Below are positions 25,570 through 34,680 of a stretch of DNA of 64,000 bases, piece by piece (within the stretch, counting starts at the first letter, position 1; each line of letters opens with the position of its first letter). The notes below the pieces were generated by a model. It worked only from the letters and a program-made list of their open reading frames with translations, did not search any database and was not told the origin of the DNA. The stretch is from Arthrobacter bambusae. GTDB taxonomy: Bacteria; Actinomycetota; Actinomycetes; Actinomycetales; Micrococcaceae. The DNA lies in NCBI RefSeq assembly GCF_030812595.1, contig NZ_JAUSSZ010000010.1, forward strand, positions 62,001-126,000, written 5' to 3'. A program made the position numbers and the translations under genes.

Positions 25570-26436
25570 TTAGATCGAGTATTCCGGAGCGGCCCAGACG
25601 ATGACCTCGGGGTGCTCGTAGAAGCGGTAGCCTTGGCCGCGTACGGTACGGACAGTGTTCGCGAGGCGGCCGAGCTTGGAGCGAAGGCGCCGGATGTGGA
25701 CGTCGATGGTCCGTTCGTTGGGAACTTCTTCGGCGTTGCGCCACAGGCCCTCAAGGAGTTCGTCGCGGCCCACGGTCCGGGTGCCGTTCTCAACGAGGTA
25801 GTTCAGGAGCTCGAATTCCTTGAACGTGAGGTTGAGTGACTCGCCGTCGAGGTGTACCTCACGACGGGCGAGGTCGATCAGGACGCCGGACGGGCGGGCT
25901 TCCTGCGCAGGCTGCGGGCGGAGCGCCTCGGAGCGCTGGCGGTTGCCAACGGTCGGGTCACCAAAGGTCGAGCGCACGACGTCGAGCGCGGAACCGGGCG
26001 CGGTGGCCGGGGCCACTGCGACGGCGGCGTAGCTCTCCGCACCGGAAACGAGGGACTGCGCGTAAGCCCGGATTTCCTGGGCAAGCTTGGCGATGGACGT
26101 TCCGGCGGCCGCCGCAGTGTCTTCGTCAATGCCCATGTAGAGCACAAACCCGCGGGCCACATTGTCGTTGGCAACGGGACGGATGGAGCGGTCCGCAGGA
26201 GCCAGGACCGGCGTGGGCGCAGTCATCGGCGAAGCCTCGGCAGGAACAGCACGGAGCTGGCCATAGGAGTTGGGGTTATAACCCTGTGGGACGTAACCCG
26301 GCGCCTGGCTGCCACCCTGCGGTGCCGGCTGGGCGTAGGCCGGGCGATTGCCGAAGCCGGGACGCAGGCCGGCGTTCGACGCGGCCTTATTGGCGTTACG
26401 GACGGAGATATGGACGTATCCGGATGCAACTGACAT
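25570..26436 (-). CDS. Orphan winged-helix protein with OmpR-type DNA-binding domain
   Basis: 288 residues. The C-terminal part (about 185-275) is an OmpR/PhoB winged helix with LTFKEFELLNYLVENGTRTV and ERTIDVHIRRLRSKLG. There is no receiver domain: residues 1-90 are Pro/Gln/Gly-rich and disordered, and 90-160 form a small unknown domain. It therefore cannot be a normal response regulator. There is no kinase nearby. The N-terminal part may sense or bind a partner directly. Confidence 0.85.
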   Translation of the reverse strand: MSVASGYVHISVRNANKAASNAGLRPGFGNRPAYAQPAPQGGSQAPGYVPQGYNPNSYGQLRAVPAEASPMTAPTPVLAPADRSIRPVANDNVARGFVLYMGIDEDTAAAAGTSIAKLAQEIRAYAQSLVSGAESYAAVAVAPATAPGSALDVVRSTFGDPTVGNRQRSEALRPQPAQEARPSGVLIDLARREVHLDGESLNLTFKEFELLNYLVENGTRTVGRDELLEGLWRNAEEVPNERTIDVHIRRLRSKLGRLANTVRTVRGQGYRFYEHPEVIVWAAPEYSI

Positions 26437-26987
26437 GGCTTGCTTACCTCAAAGTGAATAGCCGTTATCGCGGCTTCGAATGCTGGTCTGGTCCCCGCAA
26501 CGAGATGGGGAGGGGCGCCCGACGCTGGGCAGGGGGCGAATGCCTGAAACTTTCCTGGGGTCTGAAGTTAGGCATGCATTCGACAACAGCTCATCGAAAT
26601 ACCAGCGGGTGCGCTGGACTCGATCGCTGCGGCTGCAGATGCTGTTGAGTTCTTGTTCACTTTTGAAGTGTGCAACGTAATAAAGGGAACTTGCAAGTAA
26701 CAAAGGGCCGAACCGTCCACATTTTGAGACGAATCGGACTAGTGTGCCGCACATCACAATTCAGACATGTCCAAATGTGACCCGATCTCGTTCGTCACAA
26801 TGGTCGTCGACTGCGCAATATTCGAATAAAATTTGATCAAGTCCGCATTTTTTGAATCTTAAATCACGTCATGCGCTTGCCTTTGAATCTCGAGATGTGA
26901 AACAACCCTTGTCCAATCCGAGGTTGCGTCTCACAAAAATTCTTTGGCCAATCGCACGCTAGCGCCGCCCCTGAAAACGCTCTGGCG
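26437..26987. other. 551-bp intergenic region, unusually AT-rich
   Basis: No supported gene on either strand. The section 26640-26940 is much richer in A/T than its surroundings (for example AATATTCGAATAAAATTTGATC). It must hold the promoter of the winged-helix gene. No repeat or tRNA recognised. Confidence 0.6.
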
Positions 26988-27974
26988 TCACGCCGCGTCG
27001 GTGGTTTCCCGCTTCGGCTCATGCCGTGGCTTGGACCGATACATGTCGGCGTCGGCCTGGATGAGAAGCTGCCGCGCCAATTCTTCCCGCGCGTCGGGGA
27101 ACATCGGCCCCATCTTTGCGGTCACCGCTTGGCCTACGGCGAGCTCGACGCGCAGCTTCGACTCCCCCACGAGGCACCCCGGATCGACGTTGTCCAAGAT
27201 GCGCGAGGCGACCACGGCAAGTTCTTCGGGCGATTCCAAGGCCGGGAGGAGCACGACGAATTCGTCACCGCTGTAGCGCGCGACGGTATCGACGTAGCGT
27301 ACCGCCCCGGCGAGGCGTCCGCCGACGTGGCTAAGGACCTGGTCCCCCGCTGCGTGGCCATAGGTGTCGTTGATGTCCTTGAAGCTGTTGATGTCGCAAA
27401 ACAAGAGACCGACGTACAGGCCATGGATACCGGCCCGCTCCAAGGCCTCGTCAAGGCGCGACGCAAACAACGTCCGGTTCGGCAAACGGGTCAGGGCATC
27501 GTGCATGGCCTAATGCCTGGCTTCTTCAAGGAGCTTGGCACGTTCAGATTCCGATTCTTCAAGCCTGCGCAACGTGGCGGCAAGTTCCCGCTCATAGAGG
27601 CGCCTCTCGTGGACGCCGAACACGACCACGACGTTGAGTTCGGACGCGGCCGGCCCTGCCGTGGATAGCAATGTCCGGGACACCGCAAGCAACACTGGCA
27701 ATCTTTCACCGTTGGCGGCCAGGATCTCCACCGCAAGCTCTTTCACCGAACCGTTGGATTCGATGGCCGGCATGGCATGGGTCAGGAACATGATCCTGTC
27801 CCCGGCGGGCAAGAGGGCGAGCAGGTTCATCCCGAGCAGCTCTTCCTGTCCACGGCCGGCCCACTCGCACATTGTCCGGTTTGCATCGACGATCGTGCCG
27901 TCTGGCCGGGTAAGCAGGTAACCGGCAGGGGCAGCGTCGAATATCTGCCGGTACTCCACAGTCCCCTCGCTCAT
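26988..27974 (-). pseudogene. PAS-GGDEF diguanylate cyclase split by an in-frame TAG
   Basis: The PAS part (27974-27510, 154 residues, starting MSEGTVEYRQIFDAAPAGYLL) ends LLEEARH-stop. Two codons later, in the same frame, comes MHDALTRLPNR, the usual opening of a GGDEF domain (27506-26988, 172 residues). The TAG at 27512-27510 stands where related proteins have Gln, so one C-to-T change would explain it. The GGDEF site reads SGDEF, with an inhibitory RYVD site five residues upstream. A separate GGDEF protein might still be made from the ATG at 27506, but no good ribosome site precedes it. Confidence 0.85.
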
Positions 27975-28648
27975 GCCGCAGAGCCGAGGTAATCGAGGAG
28001 AGCGTTGGCTGTTTCTTCCGGGGCGCTTGTCTGTGGGAAATGGCCCGTCGCGGCAAGGGTGACGAGGACGCTCCCCGGCATGCGCTCCTGGAGGTAGGTG
28101 CCGATGTATTCAGGAGTGACGACGTCGTCGGTGCTCTGCAGAATGAGCACCGGCAATTCAACGCTGGACAACAAGTGCCGCGCATCGGATCGGAAAGCGA
28201 CCCGGGCAAAGTCACGGGCAACCCTCGGGTTGATCCGGCGGAAGCTGCCCTGCAATTCCTGCTCCAAGTGCGGCGAGGAGGAGGCATTCATGAACACGGG
28301 GGCCATGGCTTCAGCCCAAACAAGGTAGTTGGCGTCCAACGATTCAAAGAGCTCGTCCAGCTCGTGGCTGGAATAACCGCCGAAGTAGTCGTCATCCGGG
28401 TGATTCATATAACTGGGCGAAGCCGTCACCAGAACGAGCCGGGCGATCCGCGACTGCTGGTCGGCGATGGCCGCCGAAATGGCCATCATGGCACCGACAC
28501 TGTGGCCGATCAGCGTCACGCCCGTGAGGTCCAACTCGGCGCAAATCTCCAGGAGGTCGGAAACGTATGCGTCAAGGCTAGAGTAGCGGGACGAATCATA
28601 AAATGCCTGGTCGGATCCTCCCGAACCCATGTGGTCAAAGAGAACCAA
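27971..28648 (-). CDS. RsbQ-like alpha/beta hydrolase, N-terminally truncated
   Basis: 225 residues resembling RsbQ from its LFDHMGSGGSD segment onward. Ser50 (GHSVG), Asp174 and His203 (GHFPQ) match the RsbQ triad Ser96/Asp219/His247 with a constant offset of about 45, so roughly 45 N-terminal residues, including the HGFG oxyanion segment, are missing. Upstream in-frame codons run into the DUF5666 gene without restoring them. It overlaps the PAS gene start by 4 bp. In Bacillus, RsbQ partners the PAS domain of RsbP. It is probably non-functional. Confidence 0.75.
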   Translation of the reverse strand: MVLFDHMGSGGSDQAFYDSSRYSSLDAYVSDLLEICAELDLTGVTLIGHSVGAMMAISAAIADQQSRIARLVLVTASPSYMNHPDDDYFGGYSSHELDELFESLDANYLVWAEAMAPVFMNASSSPHLEQELQGSFRRINPRVARDFARVAFRSDARHLLSSVELPVLILQSTDDVVTPEYIGTYLQERMPGSVLVTLAATGHFPQTSAPEETANALLDYLGSAA

Positions 28649-28695
28649 ACGGTATTGCTCCGTCCGCCAGCTACCCCTCGCCCAGACCCGCAGGA

Positions 28696-29475
28696 TTAGT
28701 TGGTGGTGCCCGTCCCAGCGGTACCTGATGTCGAGGCGGTGACGATCTGGATGGACTGGGCAGTGTACTTATCGGATTCCTTGAGCGCGGTGACCCTCAC
28801 GCTGGATCCGGATTTCACATCGGCGAGGGTCAGGGTGGTGCCAGTGTTTCCACCTCCACGCTGCCGGACGCCTTCCGCTACCACGACGTCATTTCCCAGC
28901 GCATAGCTTCGGGTGAACCCGTCCGCGCTCTTGACGGTCATCGAGCCCGCCGAGATATCGGTGACCGTGCCCAGCTGGCCCGCCATCGTGACGTAGCTGC
29001 CGTTTTGGAGGACTACGTATTCCGAGTGGACTGCAGCGTTAAGGCCGCCCATGCCTACTCCGAGGCCGCCCGGACCAGCGTTCGTCCCGCCCGGACCGCC
29101 GAACCCGCCCTGGCCGTTCTGCCCGGCTCCCGGCCCCTGCGCGTTGGTAGTGTCGGCCGTAGTAACGTTTCCGGCGGCATATGCACCGGCGCCTGCCGCC
29201 GCAGCGACCACCACCGCAACGCCGCCAACAATGAGTCCCTTCTTCAGGCTCCAATTCTTGAAAAACGAAGGGCGGGGCTCTCCGGGGATGTATTGCTGCG
29301 GCGCACCCCACCCGGCGGCAGGCTGCTGGTTCACCGGCGGCTGCGGAGAACCCCACCCGGCGGCAGGCTGCCCGGCGCCAGGCTGGCCGGCGTCGTCGAC
29401 GGGGCGGATCACCGGCTGCGGGTGTCCATTCTCCGGTTCGGAACCAGGTACGGAGGGGTTGTTTTGCTGATCCAT
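28696..29475 (-). CDS. DUF5666-type membrane-anchored protein
   Basis: 259 residues from the ATG at 29475, which has GGAGAA 6 bp upstream; earlier in-frame starts lack this. A Pro/Gln-rich cytoplasmic part (1-75), one membrane helix (about 80-105), a Gly-rich linker and a C-terminal beta domain with GTVTDISAGSMTVKSADG follow. This domain is a small OB-like unit of unknown function. It is divergent from the two-component system, which may control it. Confidence 0.78.
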   Translation of the reverse strand: MDQQNNPSVPGSEPENGHPQPVIRPVDDAGQPGAGQPAAGWGSPQPPVNQQPAAGWGAPQQYIPGEPRPSFFKNWSLKKGLIVGGVAVVVAAAAGAGAYAAGNVTTADTTNAQGPGAGQNGQGGFGGPGGTNAGPGGLGVGMGGLNAAVHSEYVVLQNGSYVTMAGQLGTVTDISAGSMTVKSADGFTRSYALGNDVVVAEGVRQRGGGNTGTTLTLADVKSGSSVRVTALKESDKYTAQSIQIVTASTSGTAGTGTTN

Positions 29476-29602
29476 GGTGTTCTCCATTGAGGTCGGGACT
29501 GATAGCCGTATTTGTTCTCGTCCCAAACAGCGTCAGCCGCTTTGCTGTGCGTTGGCTGTGTCGAATTGCAGGCTTGCCTGTGACCTGCAGCTGTGTTGTG
29601 TC

Positions 29603-29694
29603 GGATTCTGCTGGATCATCCGCGGCGAACTTGCGCCGGGGCCCGCAATCATGCGGATCGCCGGCCCGGGCAGCGGAATGATCCAGCAGAATGT
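29603..29694. repeat. Palindromic intergenic repeat, copy 4
   Basis: About 92 bp with ends GGATTCTGCTGGATCAT and ATGATCCAGCAGAATGT. It sits in the divergent promoter region between the DUF5666 gene and the response regulator. The remaining 29476-29809 sequence shows no gene. Confidence 0.88.
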
Positions 29695-29809
29695 CCGCCG
29701 TTCCATCCCGAACCGGCACAAACTATGGACAGCTGGCTAGGCTGGGACTCACAGGGTCCTCACAGCAACGGCTAAGCACCGGCAAACCGGCAGATTGGAG
29801 AGTTGTCCC

Positions 29810-30550
29810 ATGGCATCCTCGCACTCCATGACCAACAACCTTCCGCAGCTCAGCCACCCCGATGGTTCTCCCATCCGCGCCCTTGTGGTTGACGACGAGC
29901 CAAGCCTCGCCGAGCTCATGAGCATGGGCCTGCGCATGGCGGGGTGGTCGGTGGCGGTGGCCGGAGACGGGCCCGCTGCGGTAAAGCTGGCGAAGGACTT
30001 CCGTCCGGATGTCCTGGTGCTGGATGTGATGCTTCCAGGGTTCGACGGCGTCGAGCTGCTGGGGAGGATCCGCGCCTTTGCACCCGAGGTGCCTGCGCTC
30101 TTCCTCACCGCCAAGGATGACGTGCAGGACCGCATCCTTGGCTTGGCCGCAGGTGGCGACGATTACGTCACCAAACCCTTCAGCATGGAGGAAGTCCTTC
30201 TGCGCCTCCACCGCTTGGTCCAGCGCTCGGGAGTGGCCGCAATGGATACGGCCGAGCTGGTTGTTGGTGACTTGACCCTGAACGTGGACACCCGTGAGGT
30301 GACCCGGGGCGGCGAAGACATCCCACTCACGGCGACCCAGTTCGAGCTCCTGCGCTACCTCATGGAAAATCCCAAGCGCGTGGTCAGCAAAGCCCAGATC
30401 CTGGACCGCGTGTGGGACTACGATTTCGGCGGCCAGGCCAACATCGTGGAGCTTTACATCTCATACCTGCGCAAGAAGATCGAGGCCAACCACCCTCCCA
30501 TGATCCACACGGTGCGCGGAGCCGGCTACGTCATCAAGCCCGCCGAATAG
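29810..30550 (+). CDS. OmpR-family response regulator
   Basis: 246 residues from the ATG at 29810 (GGAGAG 8 bp upstream). Receiver domain: acidic pair D28-D29, phospho-acceptor Asp72, Thr100 and Lys122. The C-terminal winged helix is at about 150-243 (LTATQFELLRYLMENP, YISYLRKKIE). It forms an operon with the kinase 12 bp downstream. The pair resembles TcrA/MprA-type actinobacterial systems. Signal unknown. Confidence 0.93.
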   Translation: MASSHSMTNNLPQLSHPDGSPIRALVVDDEPSLAELMSMGLRMAGWSVAVAGDGPAAVKLAKDFRPDVLVLDVMLPGFDGVELLGRIRAFAPEVPALFLTAKDDVQDRILGLAAGGDDYVTKPFSMEEVLLRLHRLVQRSGVAAMDTAELVVGDLTLNVDTREVTRGGEDIPLTATQFELLRYLMENPKRVVSKAQILDRVWDYDFGGQANIVELYISYLRKKIEANHPPMIHTVRGAGYVIKPAE

Positions 30551-30562
30551 CCGGGGCGTCGA

Positions 30563-32041
30563 ATGTCCGCACTCTCGGGTATCCCCCGCCAGACCGACCA
30601 TAGTTGGTTGAATCCTTCAACGTGGCACTTGCGCACGCGCTTGATCCTTCTCTCCATGGCCCTCCTTGTGGCTATCTGCGGTGCCGTCGGAGTTGTCAGC
30701 TACGCCTCCATGGACGTGTTCCTCACAAAACAGCTGGACCAGCAATTGATGCAGGCCTCCCATGGCCGGCCGCCGCAAGGCAACCCGGGCGGCCGTCCGG
30801 ACCCCTTGGACGCCCGGGGCCAGAGCATCGGCACGCTGAATGCACGCATTCTTGGCGGCCAGGTGAGCGGCGATGCCGGATTCCTTTCCTCCGATGCCAC
30901 CCGTACGCCGTTGACCCCCAGCGACGTCGGAATACTGTTGGCGCTCCCGACTGATGGCCACCCGGTTGATCGCACCCTTTCCAACGGCGGCTACCGGCTG
31001 GTAGCCGCGGAAACCCCCTACGGCGACGTTGTCATTACGGGGCTCCCCCTCGCCTCGAAGGACGACACCGAGGCCTCGCTCGTCTGGACCATGGTCCTGG
31101 TCTCCTTGGGGGGACTGGTCCTGATCGGGCTAGCCGGAACCGTGCTGATCCGCCGCACAATGCGCCCTTTGGAACAGCTCTCCGACGTCGCCACGAAGGT
31201 ATCGAAACTTCCGCTCGACGCCGGCGAGGTGGCACTCGCGGTGCGCGTTCCGGCGTCGGCGGCCCACCCGGGCACTGAAGTCGGAAGCGTGGGGCATGCT
31301 TTGAACCTGATGCTGGACAACGTCTCCAGTGCCCTCGAAGCACGCCAGCAAAGCGAAACAAAGGTCCGGCAGTTCGTTGCGGATGCTTCGCACGAACTGC
31401 GCACTCCGCTAACCGCCATCCGTGGCTACACCGAGCTCTTGCGCATGACCGAGACGTTCACCGAGGACGGCCGCAAGTCACTGGGCCGGGTGCAGAGCCA
31501 GTCCGAACGCATGACCACCCTCGTGGAGGACCTCCTTCTGCTGGCCCGGCTGGATGAAGGAAAGGCCCCCGAATTCACCGATGTGGACCTCACTCAGTTG
31601 GTGATCGAAACCGTCAGCGACGAGAAAGTCATGGCCCCGGAGCACATCTGGCAACTCAAGCTCCCGGATGAGCCCCTCACAGTCCGGGGGGACCCCTCGC
31701 AGCTCCACCAGGTGTTGGCGAACCTGCTCTCGAATGCCCGCAAGCACACGGAGGCGGGAACCACTGTGGTCACGGGCGTCATGCGCTCAGCCGATGGGAG
31801 CGCCGTGGTGACCGTGACTGACAACGGGCCGGGCATACCGCCTGAATTCCAGGGCAGGATCTTCTCCCGCTTTGCCCGCGCCGACGCCGCCCGCTCCGGT
31901 TCCGAGGGCACGTCCGGGCTCGGCTTGTCGATCGTGGAATCCATCGTTCACGCGCATGGCGGTACCGTCGAAATGGCATCGCGGCCCGGCCGGACGGAGT
32001 TTGCGGTGCGCCTCCCGGCGCCCGGGACCGCCACAGCCTGA
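30563..32041 (+). CDS. Sensor histidine kinase
   Basis: 492 residues. Membrane helices at about 27-48 and 174-196 enclose an extracellular sensor domain of about 125 residues. A HAMP region follows (about 196-250), then a HisKA domain with His277 (DASHELRTPLTAIRGY) and a catalytic domain with the N box (LLSNARKHTEAG), G1 (DNGPGIP) and G2 (GLGLSIV). It is the partner of the upstream regulator. Confidence 0.93.
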   Translation: MSALSGIPRQTDHSWLNPSTWHLRTRLILLSMALLVAICGAVGVVSYASMDVFLTKQLDQQLMQASHGRPPQGNPGGRPDPLDARGQSIGTLNARILGGQVSGDAGFLSSDATRTPLTPSDVGILLALPTDGHPVDRTLSNGGYRLVAAETPYGDVVITGLPLASKDDTEASLVWTMVLVSLGGLVLIGLAGTVLIRRTMRPLEQLSDVATKVSKLPLDAGEVALAVRVPASAAHPGTEVGSVGHALNLMLDNVSSALEARQQSETKVRQFVADASHELRTPLTAIRGYTELLRMTETFTEDGRKSLGRVQSQSERMTTLVEDLLLLARLDEGKAPEFTDVDLTQLVIETVSDEKVMAPEHIWQLKLPDEPLTVRGDPSQLHQVLANLLSNARKHTEAGTTVVTGVMRSADGSAVVTVTDNGPGIPPEFQGRIFSRFARADAARSGSEGTSGLGLSIVESIVHAHGGTVEMASRPGRTEFAVRLPAPGTATA

Positions 32042-32187
32042 ACTGAACCCCAGGGCCGCGACGGCGGTGCGCATTCGGCGCAAGTCGACGCACCGGCGTC
32101 GTGATCTCCGTTACCTAAATGTGACTTAAGCGAAAACCTCCTGTACCGTCGAATGGGTGCGCTGGGTCATTCCGGCCACCGCCGGGT

Positions 32188-32364
32188 AGTCGCCGAGCTC
32201 TGCCACTCCCCGGTGCCCAAAAGTCCAGGCAGAGACGGGGGACCCAGGTCTCCGGGCAAGCGCTCATGTTGAGCCAGCCCTTGGGGTGAAGCCGTACCGC
32301 CACGATTCGCTGTGGCCACGGCCGGATGACCTCATCCGAATCCGACAGCTAACTCCGCAGGCGT
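32188..32364 (+). ncRNA. ydaO/yuaA-type c-di-AMP riboswitch
   Basis: The leader contains the class hallmarks in order: GCCGAGCTCTGCC, GGGGACCCAGG, GGGTGAAGCCG, a variable hairpin, and CCGAATCCGACAGCTAACTC near the 3' end. In actinobacteria this riboswitch usually precedes cell-wall hydrolase and resuscitation-factor genes, as here, and turns expression off when c-di-AMP is high. Boundaries are approximate. Confidence 0.9.
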
Positions 32365-32379
32365 CGAGAGGCAATCACC

Positions 32380-33123
32380 ATGTCTGATTCCAGGAATCAG
32401 TCGCGCTCTGTTGCGCGCCACCGCGGCGAACCTGCCCGGAGAAACAAGTCACGTTCACGTTCCACGTTGAGGCGAGCCGCGTCGAACCTCGGCACCGGCC
32501 AGCGCATGGCAGTTGTTGCCGGCGTCGTTGCCGTGTTCCTCGGTGCAGGCGCTGCCACCCAGGCGGCCGGACAAGCCCTCGGTGCCCAGGATATGAGCCG
32601 CACGTCCGAGTCCCGCGCGACGGATCACGCAGCCACGCCAAGCGTCACTGCCACGCCCTCGGCAAGCGCGAGCGCAAGCGCGAGCGCCACGCCGACGCCG
32701 ACGCCGAGCCACGCGGCCGCCCCCGCTCCGGCCGCCGTCGCACTTCAGGCTGCCGCGCCGGCCGCGCCCGCCGCTCCTCCCGCACCGGCCGCACCGGCCG
32801 CACCCGTCGCCGTCGATGATCCCGCCGGCGCCCAGGCGTATGCCGCCAGCCTCCTTCCCTCCTACGGTTGGGGCCAGGGCGAGATGTCCTCACTTCTGGC
32901 CTTGTGGAACAAGGAATCGGATTGGCGCACGACGGCCACCAACGCCTCCAGCGGCGCTTACGGCATCGGACAGTCACTGCCTGGCGACAAAATGGCATCC
33001 GAAGGTGCCGACTGGCAAACCAACTACCAGACGCAGATCCGCTGGGGCCTGAACTACATCAAGGAACGCTACGGATCGCCGTCCGCGGCGTGGTCCTTCC
33101 ACTTGGCCAACAACTGGTACTAA
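32380..33123 (+). CDS. Secreted transglycosylase-like cell-wall enzyme
   Basis: 247 residues. A basic N-terminus, a membrane/signal segment (about 43-63), a long Ala/Pro/Ser/Thr-rich linker (80-145) and a C-terminal lysozyme-like domain (150-247) with LWNKESDWRTTATNASSGAYG, whose Glu is the expected catalytic acid. It probably cleaves peptidoglycan during growth. The c-di-AMP riboswitch directly upstream supports a cell-wall role. Confidence 0.87.
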   Translation: MSDSRNQSRSVARHRGEPARRNKSRSRSTLRRAASNLGTGQRMAVVAGVVAVFLGAGAATQAAGQALGAQDMSRTSESRATDHAATPSVTATPSASASASASATPTPTPSHAAAPAPAAVALQAAAPAAPAAPPAPAAPAAPVAVDDPAGAQAYAASLLPSYGWGQGEMSSLLALWNKESDWRTTATNASSGAYGIGQSLPGDKMASEGADWQTNYQTQIRWGLNYIKERYGSPSAAWSFHLANNWY

Positions 33124-33145
33124 CCCAAGAGCTACGCGCAAAGTA

Positions 33146-33181
33146 CGTCGAGGTCCGTCCCTTCCGGGGCGGACCTCGACG
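33146..33181 (+). terminator. Terminator after the cell-wall enzyme gene
   Basis: CGTCGAGGTCCG and its perfect complement form a stem around a GC-rich loop, followed by CATTTTGG. It lies 22 bp after the stop. Confidence 0.85.
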
Positions 33182-33279
33182 CATTTTGGCCAGTCATGCG
33201 CTTCGCCGCCGCCCACATCCACAGCCACGTCACAGCTTCCGCCTAAAGCCCTCATATTAGGCACCCTCACTCTGGATAC

Positions 33280-34680
33280 ATGACGCTCATCGAATCCACC
33301 GGAACCCTGAAGGACCCCGCGGTGGTGCCGCCGGGCCTTCCGCTCGAACCCAACATCCACGAACCCAACATCCACGGCCAAGCTGACACCTTCGCTCAAC
33401 GCGGCACGGTGCGGCGCGCTCCTGTGGACACGCACGCCGCCGTCCCCGTCCTCGATGTCACGATCCCGGTCTTCAATGAGGAACGCGACCTTGAGGAATG
33501 CCTGCGCAGGCTTCACGGCCACTTGCGCGAATCCTTCCCGCACGGCTTCCGCATCACCGTTGCGGACAATGCGAGCACGGACGGCACATTGAAGATCGCG
33601 GAGCGAGTGGCCAGGGAACTGCCCGAACTCGCGGTGGTCCACTTGGACGAAAAAGGCCGCGGCAACGCCCTGCGCACGGTGTGGCTCGCATCGCCGTCGC
33701 CGGTCCTCGCTTACATGGACGTGGACCTTTCAACGGACCTCGCCGCTCTGGCGCCCCTTTTGGCGCCGTTGATCTCCGGCCACTCGGACCTCGCCATTGG
33801 CACACGGCTGACCCGCAGCTCGAGGGTTGTCCGCGGCCCCAAGCGCGAGTTCATTTCGCGCAGCTACAACCTGATGCTGCACTCGTTCCTGGGCGCGCGC
33901 TTCAGCGATGCCCAGTGCGGCTTCAAAGCCATCCGGGCCGATGTCGCCCGGCAGATCCTCCCCCACACCATGGACAACTCGTGGTTCTTCGACACTGAAC
34001 TCCTGGTCCTCGCCGAACGCTGCGGCCTCCGGGTCCACGAAGTTCCCGTTGACTGGATCGATGATCCCAACTCCAGCGTCGACGTGGTGCGCACCGCCTT
34101 GGCCGACATACGTGGCATGGTCCGGCTCACCAAGGACCTCGTCTCGGGCCGCATCCCCGTTCCGGAACTCCGGGCAGCACTTGCACGCGGGCCGCTCCCG
34201 GCGTCGTCCCGCACCGCCGAGCAGAGCCCGCGCAGCAGCCTTTTCGGGCAGCTGGTCCGCTTCGCCGCTATCGGCGCTGCTTCCACGCTCGCCTATGTGC
34301 TCATCTTCCTGTTCTGCCGCGGCTTCATGGACCCGCAACTGGCCAACTTCCTGGCGTTGCTCGCCACAGCCATCGCCAACACCGGTGCCAACCGGCGCTT
34401 CACTTTCGGCATCCAGGGCGGCAATCCCGTTCGGCACCACTTCGAGGGATTAATCGTCTTCGGAATCGGCCTCGCGCTCACGTCGGGGGCACTCGCCTTG
34501 GTGCACCGTACGACGTCGGCGGACCGCTGGGGCGAGCTCCTCACCGTGGTCGGGGCGAACCTCGCCGCCACCGCAGTCCGCTTCCTATTGTTCCGGCTTT
34601 GGGTATTCCGGCAGCCCGCAGGGAAAACGGCAGCACCTGCCACACAAGCCAAAACGCGCACAGAAACGGCAGGATCATGA
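33280..34680 (+). CDS. GT2 glycosyltransferase with GtrA-like membrane domain
   Basis: 466 residues. A family 2 glycosyltransferase (about 58-290; NEERDLEECL, DNASTDGT, DVDLSTD as the metal-binding DxD) is followed by a GtrA-type domain of four helices (about 325-445). Such proteins make polyprenyl-phosphate-linked sugars and pass them across the membrane, as YkcC or GtrB/GtrA do. The two downstream GT39 genes would be the acceptor transferases. A 15-bp tandem duplication (33346-33375) repeats EPNIH in the N-terminal tail. Confidence 0.9.
   Translation: MTLIESTGTLKDPAVVPPGLPLEPNIHEPNIHGQADTFAQRGTVRRAPVDTHAAVPVLDVTIPVFNEERDLEECLRRLHGHLRESFPHGFRITVADNASTDGTLKIAERVARELPELAVVHLDEKGRGNALRTVWLASPSPVLAYMDVDLSTDLAALAPLLAPLISGHSDLAIGTRLTRSSRVVRGPKREFISRSYNLMLHSFLGARFSDAQCGFKAIRADVARQILPHTMDNSWFFDTELLVLAERCGLRVHEVPVDWIDDPNSSVDVVRTALADIRGMVRLTKDLVSGRIPVPELRAALARGPLPASSRTAEQSPRSSLFGQLVRFAAIGAASTLAYVLIFLFCRGFMDPQLANFLALLATAIANTGANRRFTFGIQGGNPVRHHFEGLIVFGIGLALTSGALALVHRTTSADRWGELLTVVGANLAATAVRFLLFRLWVFRQPAGKTAAPATQAKTRTETAGS

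Noticed and set aside
25274..25744. 156-codon minus-strand open frame past the phosphatase gene
   Set aside because: Overlaps the winged-helix gene in another frame and has Arg/Pro-rich, non-protein-like composition.
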